Source: Mesostigma viride
Lineage: Eukaryota > Streptophyta > Mesostigmatophyceae > Mesostigmatales > Mesostigmataceae
Assembly: GCA_009746045.1 (NCBI GenBank)
Contig: RPFO01000648.1
Span: 1,370,521-1,434,520 of the forward strand
Direction of reading: 5' to 3'
DNA: 64,000 bases
Shown here: positions 11,501 through 21,679 of the stretch, piece after piece
Layout of the letters: every line of letters begins with the position of its first letter
Numbering within the stretch: the first letter of the stretch is position 1
Notes under the pieces: generated by a model
The model's database searches: none
The model's input: only the letters and a program-made list of their open reading frames with translations
What the model was told of the DNA's origin: nothing
Program-made: the position numbers and the translations under genes

Positions 11501-14474
11501 CTAAACGTGACTCACATGGACGCAGTAGGCTCAATAGTTACACGACTGGAGGCATGGTGACTTGCAAGACAAAGTTCTTGATTGGCCCTTAGTGCTCGGT
11601 AGTTCTGTTCCTAACCTGTCATGATCCACCCCTGCCGTTGTCATCCCAACCATCCCTGGCAAAAGTGTTTCTCGCTGCCATCCCTGGCAAAGCATTAGAC
11701 TTTTGCAAAGTAAGCCCTCCGCCGAGGTGGCACATACCTTACCGCTTGAACCTGGCACCTGTGCCACTGCTTGTTGTGTCGACGCCATCGTCAATGTTTC
11801 TGGCCGTTTGCTGACCTTTCTCGCGGCCTCGTTTCCCATGCTTTCCGCCTGCCCACATGCCTGCCGCCTGCCCACATGCGTGCCGCCTGCCCACATGCCT
11901 GCCGCCTGCCCACATGCCTGTCGCCTGCCCACACACGTGCCACCTGCCCCCACGCCTGCCGCCTGCCCACACGCCTGCCGCCTGCCCACACGCCTGCCAC
12001 CTGCCCGCACGCCTGCCGCCTGCCCACACGCCTGCCGCCTGCCCACACGCCTGCCGCCTGCCCACATGCGTGCCACCTGCCCACATGCCTGTCGCCTGCC
12101 CACATGCCTGCTGCCTGCCCACATGCCTGTCGCCTGCCCACACGCCTGTCGCCTGCCCACATGCGTGCCGCCAGCCCACATGCGTCCCTACTACTCACAT
12201 GCCTGTCGCCTGCCCACACGCCTGTCGCCTGCCCACATGTGTGCCGCCTGCCCACATGCCTGCCGCCTGCCCACATGTTTGCCGCCTGCCCACATGCCTG
12301 CCGCCTGCCCACATGCCTGTCGCCTGCCCACATGCGTGCCGCTTGCCCACATGCGTGCCTACTACTCACATGCCTGTCGCCTGCCCACATGCCTGCTGCC
12401 TGCCCACATGCCTGCCGTCTGCCCACATGCCTGTCGCCTGCCCGCATGCCTGTCGCCTGCCCACACGCCTGCTGCGTGCCCACACGCGTGCCTACTACTC
12501 ACATGCCTGTCGCCTGCCCACATGTGTGCCGCCTGCCCACATGCCTGCTGCCTGCCCACATGCCTACCGGCTGCCCACATGTGTGCCGCCTGCCCACATG
12601 CGTGCCGCCTGCCCACATGCCTATCGCCTGCCCGCATGCCTGTCGCCTGCCCACACGCCTGCCGCCTGCCCACATGCGTGCCGCCTGCCCACATGCCTGT
12701 CGCCTGCCCTCATGCCTGTCGCCTGCCCACACGCCTGCCGCCTGCCCACATGCGTGCCGCCTGCCCACATGCGTGCCTACTACTCACATGCCTGTCGCCT
12801 GCCCACACGCCTGCTGCCTGCCCACATGCCTGCCGGCTGCCCACATGCCTGTCGCCTGCCCGCATGCCTGTCGCCTGCCCGCACGCCTGCCGCCTGCCCA
12901 CATGCCTGCCGGCTGCCCACATGCCTGCCGGCTGCCCACATGCCTGCCGGCTGCCCACATGCCTGTCGCCTGCCCACACGCGTGCCGCCTGCCCACATGC
13001 CTGCCGCCTGCCCACATGCCTGCTGCCTGCCCACATGCCTGCCGGCTGCCCACATGTGTGCCGCCCGCCCACATGTGTGCCGGCTGCCCACATGCCTGTC
13101 GCCTGCCCACTTGCCCGCCGCCTGCCCACACGCGTGCCGCCTGCCCACACGCCTGCCGCCTGCCCACATGTGTGCGGCCTGCCCACATGTGTGCCGCCTG
13201 CCCACATGCGGGCCGCCTTCCCACATGCCTGCCGCCTGCCCGCATGCCTGTCGCCTGCCCACATTCGTGCTGCCTGCCCACATGCCTGTCGCCTGCTCAC
13301 ATGCGTGCCGCCTGCCCACAGGCCTGCCGCCTGCCCACATGCCTGCCGGCTGCCCACTTGCCCGCCGCCTGCCCACACGCGTGCCGCCTGCCCACACGCC
13401 TGTCGCCTGCCCGCATGCCTGCCGCCTGCCCACATGCCTGTCGCCTGCCCACATGCCTGTCGCCTGCCCACACGCCTGCCGCCTGCCCACACGTGTGCCA
13501 TCTGCCCACATGTGTGCCGCCTGCCAACACGCCTGCCGCCTGCCCACATGCCTGTCGCCTGCCCACATGGGTGCGGCCTGCCCACACGCCTGCCACCTGC
13601 CCACAGGCCTGCCGCCTGCCCACATGCCTGCCGGCTGCCCACTTGCCCGCCGCCTGCCCACACGCGTGCCGCCTGCCCACACGCCTGTCGCCTGCCCGCA
13701 TGCCTGCCGCCTGCCCACATGCCTGTCGCCTGCCCACATGCCTGTCGCCTGCCCACACGCCTGCCGCCTGCCCACACGTGTGCCATCTGCCCACATGTGT
13801 GCCGCCTGCCAACACGCCTGCCGCCTGCCCACATGCCTGTCGCCTGCCCACATGGGTGCGGCCTGCCCACACGCCTGCCACCTGCCCACATGCGTGCCGC
13901 CTGCCCACATGCGTGCCGCCTGCCCACATGCCTGCCGCCTGCCCACATGCCTGTCGCCTGCCCACATGCCTGTCGCCTGCCCACACGCCTGCCGCCTGCC
14001 CACATGCGTGCCGCTTGCCCACACGCCTGCCGCCTGCCCACATGTGTGCCGGGCGCCCGTAACCCTGTCACTAGAGGCTGGATAGACATCCATCCCATTC
14101 CATTTCCAGGTCATGGAGGCTTTATGCTCAAGCGACGCTGTCTACGTGTTAAGCAATTCATAATGCCTGGATCCAACCCCCCCTGTCCCCCCCCCCCCAC
14201 AGCCAAGATGGTGGAGTGGACGTTCAAGAAGGTGACTGGGGGGAGCGAGCACCTGCTTCGCATGAAGCTGACGGTGGCGCAGCAGGACACGAGTGGCATG
14301 CGCAAGGAGGTCGGGCCCATCTCCATGACCTTCTCCATCCCCATGTTCTCCTGCTCCAAGCTGGCCGTGCGGTACCTGCAGATACTCAAGAGTGGGAAGG
14401 GGTACAACCCCTACCGCTGGGTGCGCTACATGACACAGGCCACCAGCTACGTGTGCCGCATGGTGGGCGCGTGA
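5521..14474 (+). CDS. AP4M: AP-4 adaptor complex subunit mu (two exons)
   Basis: Medium (mu) chain of the AP-4 coat, which recruits cargo with tyrosine-type sorting signals into vesicles at the trans-Golgi network. Exon 1 is 5521-6601 and exon 2 is 14203-14474. The spliced product is 450 aa; the remembered Arabidopsis protein is about 451. The start is the ATG at 5521, giving MISQFFVLSLRGD, the classic AP-4 mu N-terminus. Residues 1 to about 140 form the longin-like domain (FFRKVKFWKGDG, FNVDGVSY, FVLVYELLDEIVDFGYPQ). From about residue 185 comes the mu homology domain (REEIFVDVIENLSVTF, EIDGTIQMKSYL, NFHESVR, GEFSVMNYRMT). Exon 2 supplies the end (KMVEWTFKK, GPISMTFSIPMF, NPYRWVRYMTQATSYV). 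The donor G|GTGAGG at 6601/6602 and acceptor CCCCACAG|CC split an Ala codon, and the join matches plant AP4M without gap. Strong GC3 bias marks both exons. A GTG lies in frame two codons upstream but is not needed. Confidence 0.96.
6814..11250. repeat. 47 bp minisatellite, about 94 copies
   Basis: Each unit contains GCAATGAGCAGTTCATCAAG followed by GTGTTGACA and a variable C-run segment. Units are 46-48 bp. They vary at a few fixed sites: CGC or CTC; TTCATC, TTTACC or TTTATC; AAGG or ACGG; ACATGTG, ACAAGGG or ACAAGGGG; and CCCGTT, CCCAAT, CCCGAT or CCCTTT. The variants recur in blocks, for example the order at about 7800-8170 is seen again at about 9970-10340, so the array has grown by multi-unit duplication. 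Stops are frequent and no long frame crosses it. Confidence 0.97.
11251..11842. other. Unique intron segment between the two minisatellites
   Basis: Non-repetitive, mixed composition. No feature recognised apart from a partial repeat of CATCCCTGGC(A)AAA at about 11650-11695. Confidence 0.5.
11843..14052. repeat. 19 bp minisatellite, about 116 copies
   Basis: The unit is TGCCGCCTGCCCACATGCC with point variants (CACG, CATGCG, GTCGCC, GGCTGCC). The period of 19 rotates the frame, so three units give a 19-residue peptide repeat (CPHACRLPT...) in every forward frame, and stops are absent over long stretches on both strands. The long open frames that result, including one of 923 codons that runs into AP4M exon 2, are by-products. 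Variant CTACTCAC units sit at 12191, 12362, 12495 and 12780. Their spacings are 171, 133 and 285 bp, all exact multiples of 19. Confidence 0.96.
13321..13890. repeat. Perfect 285 bp tandem duplication inside the 19 bp minisatellite
   Basis: 13321-13605 is repeated at 13606-13890 without a difference that I can see, including rare variants such as CAGGCCTG, CTTGCCCG, CAACACG and ATGGGTGCGG. 285 is 15 x 19, a higher-order unit, and points to a very recent expansion step. Confidence 0.9.
14055..14165 (+). repeat. LINE 3' UTR relic in the AP4M intron
   Basis: Reads GTAACCCTGTCACTAGAGGC, GGATAGACATCCATCCC and GGAGGCTTTATGCTCAAGCG. The same order appears after the LINE stop at about 24745-24835 (CTGTAACTAGGACC, CCATCCATTCCATCCC, GAGGACTTATGCTCACGTG). 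It is therefore a diverged LINE tail abutting the end of the 19 bp minisatellite and close to the splice acceptor. Confidence 0.55.
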
Positions 14475-15232
14475 GGGGGGGGGGGGGGCATATCAGGGCT
14501 GATTAAAGGGCCGGGGGGGAAGGAAGAGGCACGTATAGGGCCCACGGGGTGGGTGGGTGCGTTTTTTTCTCCGCATGGTGGGCGCAGGAGTGGGGGAAGG
14601 AGGAGAGGGGGTTGGCAGAGTCTTCGTTGGGTGGCCTGCACGCTGCCTGTTGCAGCGGGCGCCAGTATTACCTGGGGAGTGCCGCACGGTGGGCGTGCGA
14701 GCCAGCGGTGGTGGCAGCGGGCATATGTGGGGTTTGGTCGCACTTTGCGGCCTGGTGGGCGTGTGAGAAGGTTGTGGTGGCACAAAAGGGGTGCTCATGC
14801 CCCGCTCTGTGTGCTGCCGTCGTGCGCGTGCAAGCAAAAGTTGCCCCTGTCGTGCTGGTAGCACTGTGGCCCGTGGCCGCGCGAGCTCATGCGCGACATG
14901 TGGGGGGCGCGTGACAAAGGGGGGGAAGCGGAATCATCATGTCCAGTCGCACCTAATGCTGCAACAGCAAGGGACACTTGGCGGTGGGTGACCAAGGGGT
15001 CGGAGCGGCAGGATCTCGTATGAGAGTAGGCTCAGCTGCATTGACAATGGCTGAATATCTTAGAGATGGCAGCATCATGTACCCATATGGGGCTACGGCG
15101 AGGGGGTCCATCCGCACTGCCAAGTGTGTGCCACGGGGGGGGGCACCGTGCTTCCGTGACATGCCCCTGTGTGGGCATATGTAAGCGCCGCAGGCTCGAG
15201 CTACCATGGTCCGGATTCTCCCGATTTCGGGC
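14475..15232. other. Region 3' of AP4M, G-rich, no gene recognised
   Basis: Begins with a run of 15 G shortly after the stop codon and stays G/T-rich. Only a TGTAA at about 15180 resembles an algal polyadenylation signal, and it is 700 bp away. A block at about 14940-14985 (TCGCACCTAATGCTGC, CAAGGGACACTTGGCGG) is repeated, diverged, at about 15955-15998. Confidence 0.5.
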
Positions 15233-15410
15233 CTGCACTGGCTGTCTCATTGGATACGGGGGTCACTATACAACAGTATTCTGGCCTGCACTGGCTGTCT
15301 CATCGATCTGATGGTCACTATACTACAGTGTTCTGGCCTGCACTGGCTGTCTCATTGGATGCGGTGGTCACTATACCACAGTATTCTGGCCTCTGCTGGT
15401 TGTCGCGCGG
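15233..15410. repeat. 53 bp tandem repeat, about 3.4 copies
   Basis: Units start with CTGCACTGGCTGTCTCAT at 15233, 15286 and 15338, with a partial unit at 15391. Each contains GGTCACTATAC and CAGTATTCTGGC. Confidence 0.85.
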
Positions 15411-16649
15411 ATGGGGAAGCGCTGCCTTCACATCCCAAGTCATCATGTGGTGATGAGGCACCACACGCGTTGGCCTGAGCGGAGGCGTGCGGGCCGCACA
15501 CCCCATGGGTCAAGCGCGGGCACCTCTCTCTTGCCGTGGCCACAACCCATGGAAGGCCAAGCGGCAGCCCGCCAGGTGGCAGTAGCCCCCACATTGCAGC
15601 TCCTGCGCTCACCTGATCATAGGGCGTGGGCAAACCAAGGCAGCTCTGAGGGATGGCAAGGCCGCTGAGTTGTACGTGGTTCGTCTTCTCCCATGACGAC
15701 GCATGGAGCATGGTTTGGTGGAGGGATGCGGCATGCCACATCCAGGACCGGTTGCCGTGTCGCCACCTGTCCTGCTGTCAGGGGCATGAAGACCTTGTGG
15801 ACTCTTGGTGTCCATGGATGCTCACGTTCAATGGATGTGGTGATGAGGTGGATGTTGTGATTGTGGTGCTAGTGGATGGACGGGTTGCATTGTGTTCTCC
15901 ATGGAAGGACGGGGACCGTTGTAGTCCCAACGGAGTTGCAGTAATTCTAGCGCGACCAGTCTCACCTAGTGCTCCTGCGGCAAGGGACACCTGGCGGCGT
16001 GGCATGATCCGATGGGTTGCTTGTAAAGGAAGGGGTTGCCCAGGGGTATTGGCCCCACGTTGCCCCCGCCCTGCCCCCGTGTTATTACGTGAGACAGCTG
16101 TTTTCAGTGTGCCATCCTGGGCTGTAGTTGCCTCGTGACGCTCTCGGTCTTATGCATGGCGTCTGTCAAGGTGACAGGTGGCATGCTTGAAAGATTCTGC
16201 CTTGCGTGGTGGAGCAATCCTGGAAATAGTTGCATCCGACGTTTTTCGTGGAGCCATGCCAGGGCCGCCTTCACATGCTAAAAATTTGTTCTTGGGATTG
16301 TAAACAAATGCCATGGCGCAGGGTGGGCGTGTCTACTCAGCCCACCTTTTGGGAATGGTCACTTCAGGGATCAACTACTCCTGGAGAAGCTCATTGGGAG
16401 GTTGCCTGGGGAGGGGCAGGGTGCACATTGTTGAGGCGATGGTTTCATATTGTTGTAAGTGGTGTTAGGAGGATTAATTTGTATGCATCAAGGATTATTT
16501 TAATTTTAATATATAATAATACTTTAATATATAATATTGAGAAAACTTTTGTGTGTGCATGCACAATTGCATGTCACAAAGTACATAACCATTTTTAAAA
16601 ATTACCGCTGGCAATTGTTTTTTCAAAACAAAAACCTCACTAGTAGCAA
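15411..16649. other. Spacer with no recognised gene
   Basis: GC-rich up to about 16150, then increasingly A/T-rich, with AATATATAATAATAC at about 16508-16522. A 161-codon open frame at 15653-16138 has no recognisable motif, and I do not support it as a gene. Confidence 0.5.
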
Positions 16650-17585
16650 TTCTGTCATGCGTGTTGAGAATGAGCGGGGGGCGGGGGGGCCAACGAACCA
16701 GCAGAATCTACTCGCTGATCGCATTCATCTATGCCGACGACATCACACTCCTCGAGAAGCCGGCGTTTGCCCAACTCTGGCAAGACTGCCTGGCGCTCAA
16801 AGCTCGTGCTGTCAGCCCAGAAATTAGACCCAGAACGGAGGCCCTGGCCCAAGGTTGGCCTAGCCGGTCCCCCGCCTGAGCTCCGCCTCTTAGACGACAC
16901 CCCGATAAACTTCCCCGCTTCAGGCCGCTTCAAGCTGCTCGGCAGTTGGCTTCCCGACTGTGAGGATGACATGACGACCCGGATCGGCATGGTGTGGGGG
17001 CAACTCCACGAGCACCGTCGCTGGTGGAGCAACCCCGCCCTGCCCGGCTTGTCAAGCGCAACCTGTTCAAGGTCATCATTCTGACGTATGATCCTGACCT
17101 ACGGCGCCGAGATGTGGACGCTGGCGCAGGCCGAGCTAAAGAAACAACTCGACAGCACCGTCACCAAGATGCTGCGCACGGCACTTAATATTCCCTTTGG
17201 TTTGCACATTAGCCATGAGGATCTGTACGCTGATTTGCCATATGTTTCCCACATTCTTGGGTACAGGCGCCTGGGCCTAGCCGGACACCTCGCATGCACG
17301 CACAGATATTTCGGGTAGACACATCAGATAGACTAGCTGGCACCAAGCCCGCCCAGCCCAGGCGTTTTGTCCTCACATGGCGTACCCCGGGACCACTCAC
17401 AGTCACGTGATTGTCGAGACACGCTACCCCGTGATTGTCTGTAATATGGACGCAAATGACGCGTACAGACAGGTGGCAGACAGTAATGAAGGACACCACC
17501 ACCCAGTCGGTGGTGCCTCTGGGCGTGACTAAGTTTGGCAAGCATAGCGATTCGTTCCGTGGTGCCCGCACGGGCCGCAACCCTG
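16650..17585 (+). pseudogene. 5'-truncated LINE copy with RT catalytic motif, frameshifted
   Basis: Starts just before the RT palm with FIYADDITLLEK (the YADD catalytic motif, about 16725), then AQLWQDCLALKAR. It continues in other frames with ELRLLDD, FKLLGSWLPDCEDD, KRNLFKVIIL, ILTYGAEMWTLAQAELK, RTALNIPFGLHISHEDLYADLPYVSH (read in pieces) and RRLGLAGHLA. A frameshift at about 16860 and another at about 17080 (ACGTATGATCC duplicates part of the LTYG coding), plus in-frame stops after 17318, show that it is dead. The section at 17425-17530 still matches the LINE C-terminus at 24600-24700. The missing 5' end is usual for target-primed insertions. Confidence 0.85.
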
Positions 17586-17700
17586 CAACTAGGAACTAGA
17601 CATAGCTACATCCATCCACCCCATCGGCCATCCCATAATCATTTCCCTGAGGACTTATGATCACATGACGCAGTTACGTGATAATTAATTAATTAATTAA
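17586..17700 (+). repeat. LINE 3' UTR and TTAATTAA tail
   Basis: Contains GGAACTAGACATAGC, ACATCCATCCACCCC, GAGGACTTATGATCACATG, ACGCAGTTACGTGATAATTAA and then an (ATTA)n tail. It is the same layout as after the LINE stop at 24766, though the CACGTGAC/GTCACGTG hairpin is partly decayed here. Confidence 0.75.
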
Positions 17701-17832
17701 TTAAGAACATCGCTCTGTTGGGAGCATATGTAACCGGCACATAGCCCTGAGAAGGGGCGGCATCTATGGGTTTTTAATACAATCTGGGCTACAACCTGCA
17801 GGTGGAGGATGTAAACTGTCACATGCTCGGGG
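17690..17832 (-). repeat. Dispersed repeat R1 (second copy)
   Basis: Shares the TTAATTAATTAA junction with the LINE tail to its left, then reads GAACAT, TTGGGAGCATATGTAACCGG, CCTGAGAAGGGGCGGC, TTTTTAATACAATCTGGGCT, ACAACCTGCAGGTGGAGGAT and CTCGGGGTGCA. The tail-to-tail layout is the same as at 845-1013. Confidence 0.65.
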
Positions 17833-17839
17833 TGCACTC

Positions 17840-17945
17840 AGTGTTCAACTATTCGTTATTCGGTATTCGGTATTCGGTGGGGTTTTTAAGGCCTACCAAA
17901 TAATTCGGTACATATCCGGTAAATATTCGATATTATTCGGTACCC
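17840..17945. repeat. Degenerate (TATTCGG)-type repeat
   Basis: TATTCGTTATTCGGTATTCG is followed by spaced ATTCGGTA and ATCCGGTAAATATTCG variants up to 17941. Function unknown. Confidence 0.6.
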
Positions 17946-18481
17946 CGGTGGTTTGGGTGCTTTTTAGGGGCCTCCAGGGGTTAAATGATATCCATTATCA
18001 AGGAGACAACCAGCGCAGGCCAGAAATCGGGAGAATCCGGACCATGGTAGCTCGAGCCTGCCGTTATCTTGTCCGCGTGTTCGAGTCGTTCAGGATGATG
18101 AAGATGCGGAATGGTGATGGAAATGTGTATCCTTGTGCATTGAAATTATGGCTGGCTTACGTGTAGATCGACTAGATGACCTAGACGGTGGGGCCGGAAA
18201 CAGCATGCTTGATCAGGGCGTGTGTTTCGAGCCCAACTGGCCGGGAGTGTCTAGATGTCCATTATGATCATGGGATTGAACCCACATCATATCGCATGCC
18301 TTTGGCTACCTAATAATGGCATTGTTGTCATGCACAAATGAAGCCGTATCGCTTATCACCCCCATCCAGTGATGGTAACGTAATGGCCAGCCATATCTTG
18401 TGTTCATGACTGCATGCATTAAAAATTGTGACAAGTAATCGATGCACAATTACACAAAGGCAGGAATCAACCAAGCAATAT
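17946..18481. other. Spacer with no recognised gene
   Basis: Contains ATCAAGGAGACAACCAGCGC (17998-18017), a motif also seen at about 41845 and 62527. It also holds an inverted copy (about 18015-18062) of a 45 bp segment at 15190-15232. Confidence 0.5.
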
Positions 18482-18695
18482 AATAAGGGCCATTAATTAA
18501 ATTAAAAATTAAATTAAATTATAACATGCCTCCGTTGGGAGATCATGTAGCACATATTCCTTGATGGATGGGTGGGGTGGAAGGAGCCGCGTAATCGAAC
18601 TAAGCTAACTCTAATCTAGCTAGCCTAGAAAAGTCCTAACTACCCTACTCATCAAAACGCCTCCTCCGCTTGGGGGGAGGTGGCTTGCCCACAGG
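18482..18695 (-). pseudogene. LINE 3' end, reverse orientation
   Basis: On the minus strand it reads the last LINE residues (PVGKPPPPKRRRRFDE, stop), then a UTR with AATATGTGCTACATGATCTC, the CTCC/GGAG hairpin and an ATTTAATTTAATTT tail. It matches 640-843 closely. It is truncated at 18695, where a plus-strand LINE begins, so the two fragments are head-to-head. Confidence 0.85.
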
Positions 18696-20654
18696 CGCGC
18701 GGCAGAGGCGTTCGTCGACGCGCTGGACATCCCGGCCAGCCACGCTCAGCTGCTCGCTGCCGGCCCGGCATCGGCCTTTCGGCACCTCGCTGGCAAGCTG
18801 CCTGCGGCCGGGGCCCTGCTGCCCCCCCGCCGCCCGCCCCGCTTCACCAGCCTGCACCGGCTCCCCGCCGTCATCCAGGCCCGGCACGCCCTGCGCGACA
18901 ACCGCGACCCCGCCCGCTACGCCCGCCTCAAAGCCGATTACCACTCGGCCATCCGGCAGGCGACCAAGGAGCAGCTAGGAGGACCTCCATGTCCGCGAGT
19001 ACTTCGCCCACGGCCTCAATTAGCTAGGACCAGCACGGCCAGTACGCCTGGACCCGCCTGCCGGTCACGCCCAACGGCCTGCCGGCGGCGCGCAGCCGGC
19101 GCCGCGGACGCTCTCTGGCTCACCGCAGCAGCAGCTCGACCAGTGCCAGGTATTCCTCCCAGTCCCGCCGGCTGCTCGGCGCCCCCGCCGCCGCCTCCGC
19201 CGCTTGGCCCTTTGGCGGCCGCGCGCGTGGCAGTAGCGCCTGCGGAGTGTCCCTGCGCCGCCCACGCCGCCCGCCGCTGAGCAGGACTACACGTACCCAG
19301 CCCTGACGGAACCCCCGGCCGACCCCAACGAGCTACCGCCGTTCACCGAGCTCGAGCTAAACACCGCCGCCAAGCAACTCCGCTTCTACGCCGCCATTGG
19401 ACCTGACCAGCTCCCCGCCCCGGTGATTAAGTGACGGCACTCACGGGGTTCTTGCTTGACGTCTGCAACCGGATCCTGCTTGCCGACGCGCCGCCGATTC
19501 CTGAGTGGCAGCACAGCTACCGTATAATATGATGTACAAAAACAAAGGTTCCCCTGACGACCCCGCCAACTACCGAGGAGTCTGCATCCACCGCGCCGCA
19601 CTCAAGTTGTTCATGCGCATGATCCTCAACCGCCTTCGTTCTGCTCTCGACCGTCACCTAGGGGAAAGTCAAATGGGCTTTCGTCCTGGGCGCAACACCC
19701 GTCCTGCTTGCCGACGCGCCGCCGATTCCTGAGTGGCAGCACAGCTACCGTATAATATGATGTACAAAAACAAAGGTTCCCCTGACGACCCCGCCAACTA
19801 CCGAGGAGTCTGCATCCACCGCGCCGCACTCAAGTTGTTCATGCGCATGATCCTCAACCGCCTTCGTTCTGCTCTCGACCGTCACCTAGGGGAAAGTCAA
19901 ATGGGCTTTCGTCCTGGGCGCAACACCGTCATGGCCAATGATCTTCGTCGCGCGTCGCCTCTTCGAGGAAATCGCTCTCCTGCAGCCTCGTGAGTTTCCC
20001 GCCATGTCCTGATCTTCGTCGACTTCATCAAGGCTTTTGATTCTGTCCTCTGGGACACTCTATTTGGGCTGTACTTGCTCGCGCTCACGTCCCCACTCCC
20101 CTGATTACCGTCATCCGCACGCTGTATGAGGGGTCGACCACTTCGGTGCGCACTCAACACGGCTTTACCCCGCCGTGCACCCACTGCAGACTGGTGTCTG
20201 GCAGGGTTGCGTCCTGTCGCCGTACCTAGTGTTTATTATTGTAGTGGATTATGTTATGCGCCAAGCACGTGCTCGCTTTCCTAGCATTGCAGGCAGTGCC
20301 CCTGCAAGGCCTAGCGATCACGAACGAGCTTGGAGTTAAGGGGGGCCGACTAACAAGCAGGATTTACTAGCTGACCTCATTTACGCCGACGACATCACGC
20401 TCATCGAGAAGCATGAGTCTGCCCAACTTTGGCTGGCCTGCCTGGCGCTCGAGGCTCGGGCGGTTGGTCTAGAAATCAGCCCCAAAACGGAGGCCCTGGC
20501 CCTCGGCATGGCAGCCTGGGCCCCCACCCACACTCCGCCTCTTAGACGACACCAAGGTCAACTTCCCTACTTCAGGCCGCGTCAAGCTGCTCAGCAGTTG
20601 GCTTCGATCCGACTGCGAGGACGACCTGACTGGATCGGCATGAGTGGCGCGGGC
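18696..20654 (+). pseudogene. LINE copy, 5' and palm part of the RT ORF (interrupted; continues at 24113)
   Basis: From 18696 the frame reads a pre-RT linker (AFVDALDIPASHAQLLAAGP, FTSLHRLPAVIQARHALRDN, DYHSAIRQATKEQL). It continues with PPFTELELNTAAKQLRFYAA, EWQHSYRIMMYKNKG, DPANYRGVCIHRAALKLFM and ESQMGFRPGRNT (RT fingers). Then come DFIKAFDSVLWDTLF (palm motif A), QTGVWQGCVLSPYLVF (motif B), LIYADDITLIEK (motif C, catalytic YADD) and LWLACLALEARAVGLEIS. Several stops and frame changes occur, and an exact 228 bp tandem duplication is present. At 20655 it is broken by a 3.45 kb insertion. Confidence 0.88.
19474..19929 (+). repeat. Exact 228 bp tandem duplication inside the LINE RT
   Basis: 19474-19701 and 19702-19929 read the same (TCCTGCTTGCCGACGCGCC... 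to ...CTGGGCGCAACACC). 228 is 76 codons, so the duplication is in frame and repeats the fingers motif. It is either very recent or an assembly error. Confidence 0.85.
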
Positions 20655-20979
20655 GCACACAACACCTTGAAATGGCCTTTTTTTTACATAAATTATGGCC
20701 CATGGCAAGTTTATTGTCAGATTGACCTAGGATTGGATCCCACCACTCCCCGGGATGTGTCTGGCTAGTGGTGGAGTAGTTGAGTCAAAATGTTAAGTTT
20801 ACATGGTACTCCCTGCTTAAGTTAACTCCAGATCCAAGGCCAAAACTGGCCACCTAAACCACTTGCACTTGCATAGAAACAATAGATGATCTCAGATTAT
20901 GCTGTAACTTTGCAGTGGTGATGAATAATAGTTGTTCTGACCTTGTACAAAGTTCTACGCCATTTGGAGCACTGGTTGG

Positions 20980-21015
20980 TGACAAATGCTAGCAAAAGTT
21001 TGCTAGCATTTGTCA
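20980..21015. other. 36 bp near-perfect palindrome
   Basis: Two 17 bp arms (TGACAAATGCTAGCAAA and its complement) separated by AG. Related GCTAGCAAAA fragments occur nearby (about 21330). Its role inside the element is unknown. Confidence 0.8.
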
Positions 21016-21679
21016 TTAATGGCCATCAATATTTAACCCAAATAATGTCAGAATGCCACCAAAACTTATTGCCATCATGCCAGCACCTGATGCAAGGTCT
21101 CAACAAGTCATGAGCAAAAATTCAGATCATGCAGAGCCCAAAATGGTGACATTTGCCAGCAATTGTCACCATTTTTTGCTTTTTTACTCACAATTTTAAC
21201 AACATTAACCACCAAAACATTCTCCAAGCTGGGGCACATCATTTAAATCTTTGCAGGCAACTCAAGAATGACTAGTACAAACAGTGTGCAAAAACTTGGT
21301 GCATGTGAATGCCTGAGTGGTGACCATTGCTAGCAAAATCCATCATGTAAGGTAGGCATTGCCAGTATGCCACAAAGTTGTGATGTGCAGTGCATGTCCA
21401 TATGTATACCCCATGACACCATGCCTCTAAACTACTTGGCACATTGCAAAATGGGAAGGAAAGGTGAATAATACATGCCACATCACTAGCACAGCCATTT
21501 GAATGCTACCAACACGCACCATGCATGATATACACTACGTGTACAGTAATACATGTCGAGAATATGCCGAGCGAGCACATCAAGGTGCAGTGACCCCCAC
21601 GCTGGCACATGTCACCTGGCATCCACGTATGCTCACATGATATGGCATTGGCATATCCCATGTCTCCATCTCTTGCACT

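Larger units (their letters stand above)
6602..14202 (+). other. AP4M intron, 7.6 kb, filled with satellites
   Basis: GT-AG intron placed by continuity of the AP-4 mu protein. Contents in order: 211 bp of near-unique sequence, which repeats 25 bp of the exon end at 6682-6706; the 47 bp minisatellite; about 600 bp unique (11251-11842); the 19 bp minisatellite; a LINE-tail relic; and a C-rich pyrimidine tract (14176-14200) ending in CACAG. About 87 percent of the intron is tandem repeat. No snoRNA, miRNA hairpin or nested gene was recognised in it. Confidence 0.92.

Noticed and set aside
11531-14474. Cys/Pro/His-rich open frames up to 923 codons across the 19 bp array
   Set aside because: The repeat lacks stops and lies inside an intron fixed by AP4M continuity; the antisense frames arise the same way.
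18225-18320. tRNA- or SINE-like signals on the minus strand (TAGCCAAAGG as A box, GGTTCAATCCC as B box)
   Set aside because: The T-arm stem does not pair properly and no acceptor or anticodon arm could be built.
18482-20654. Head-to-head LINE pieces as a single twin-primed insertion
   Set aside because: The plus-strand piece has its own complete 3' end and tail at 24.8 kb, so two separate copies are more likely.
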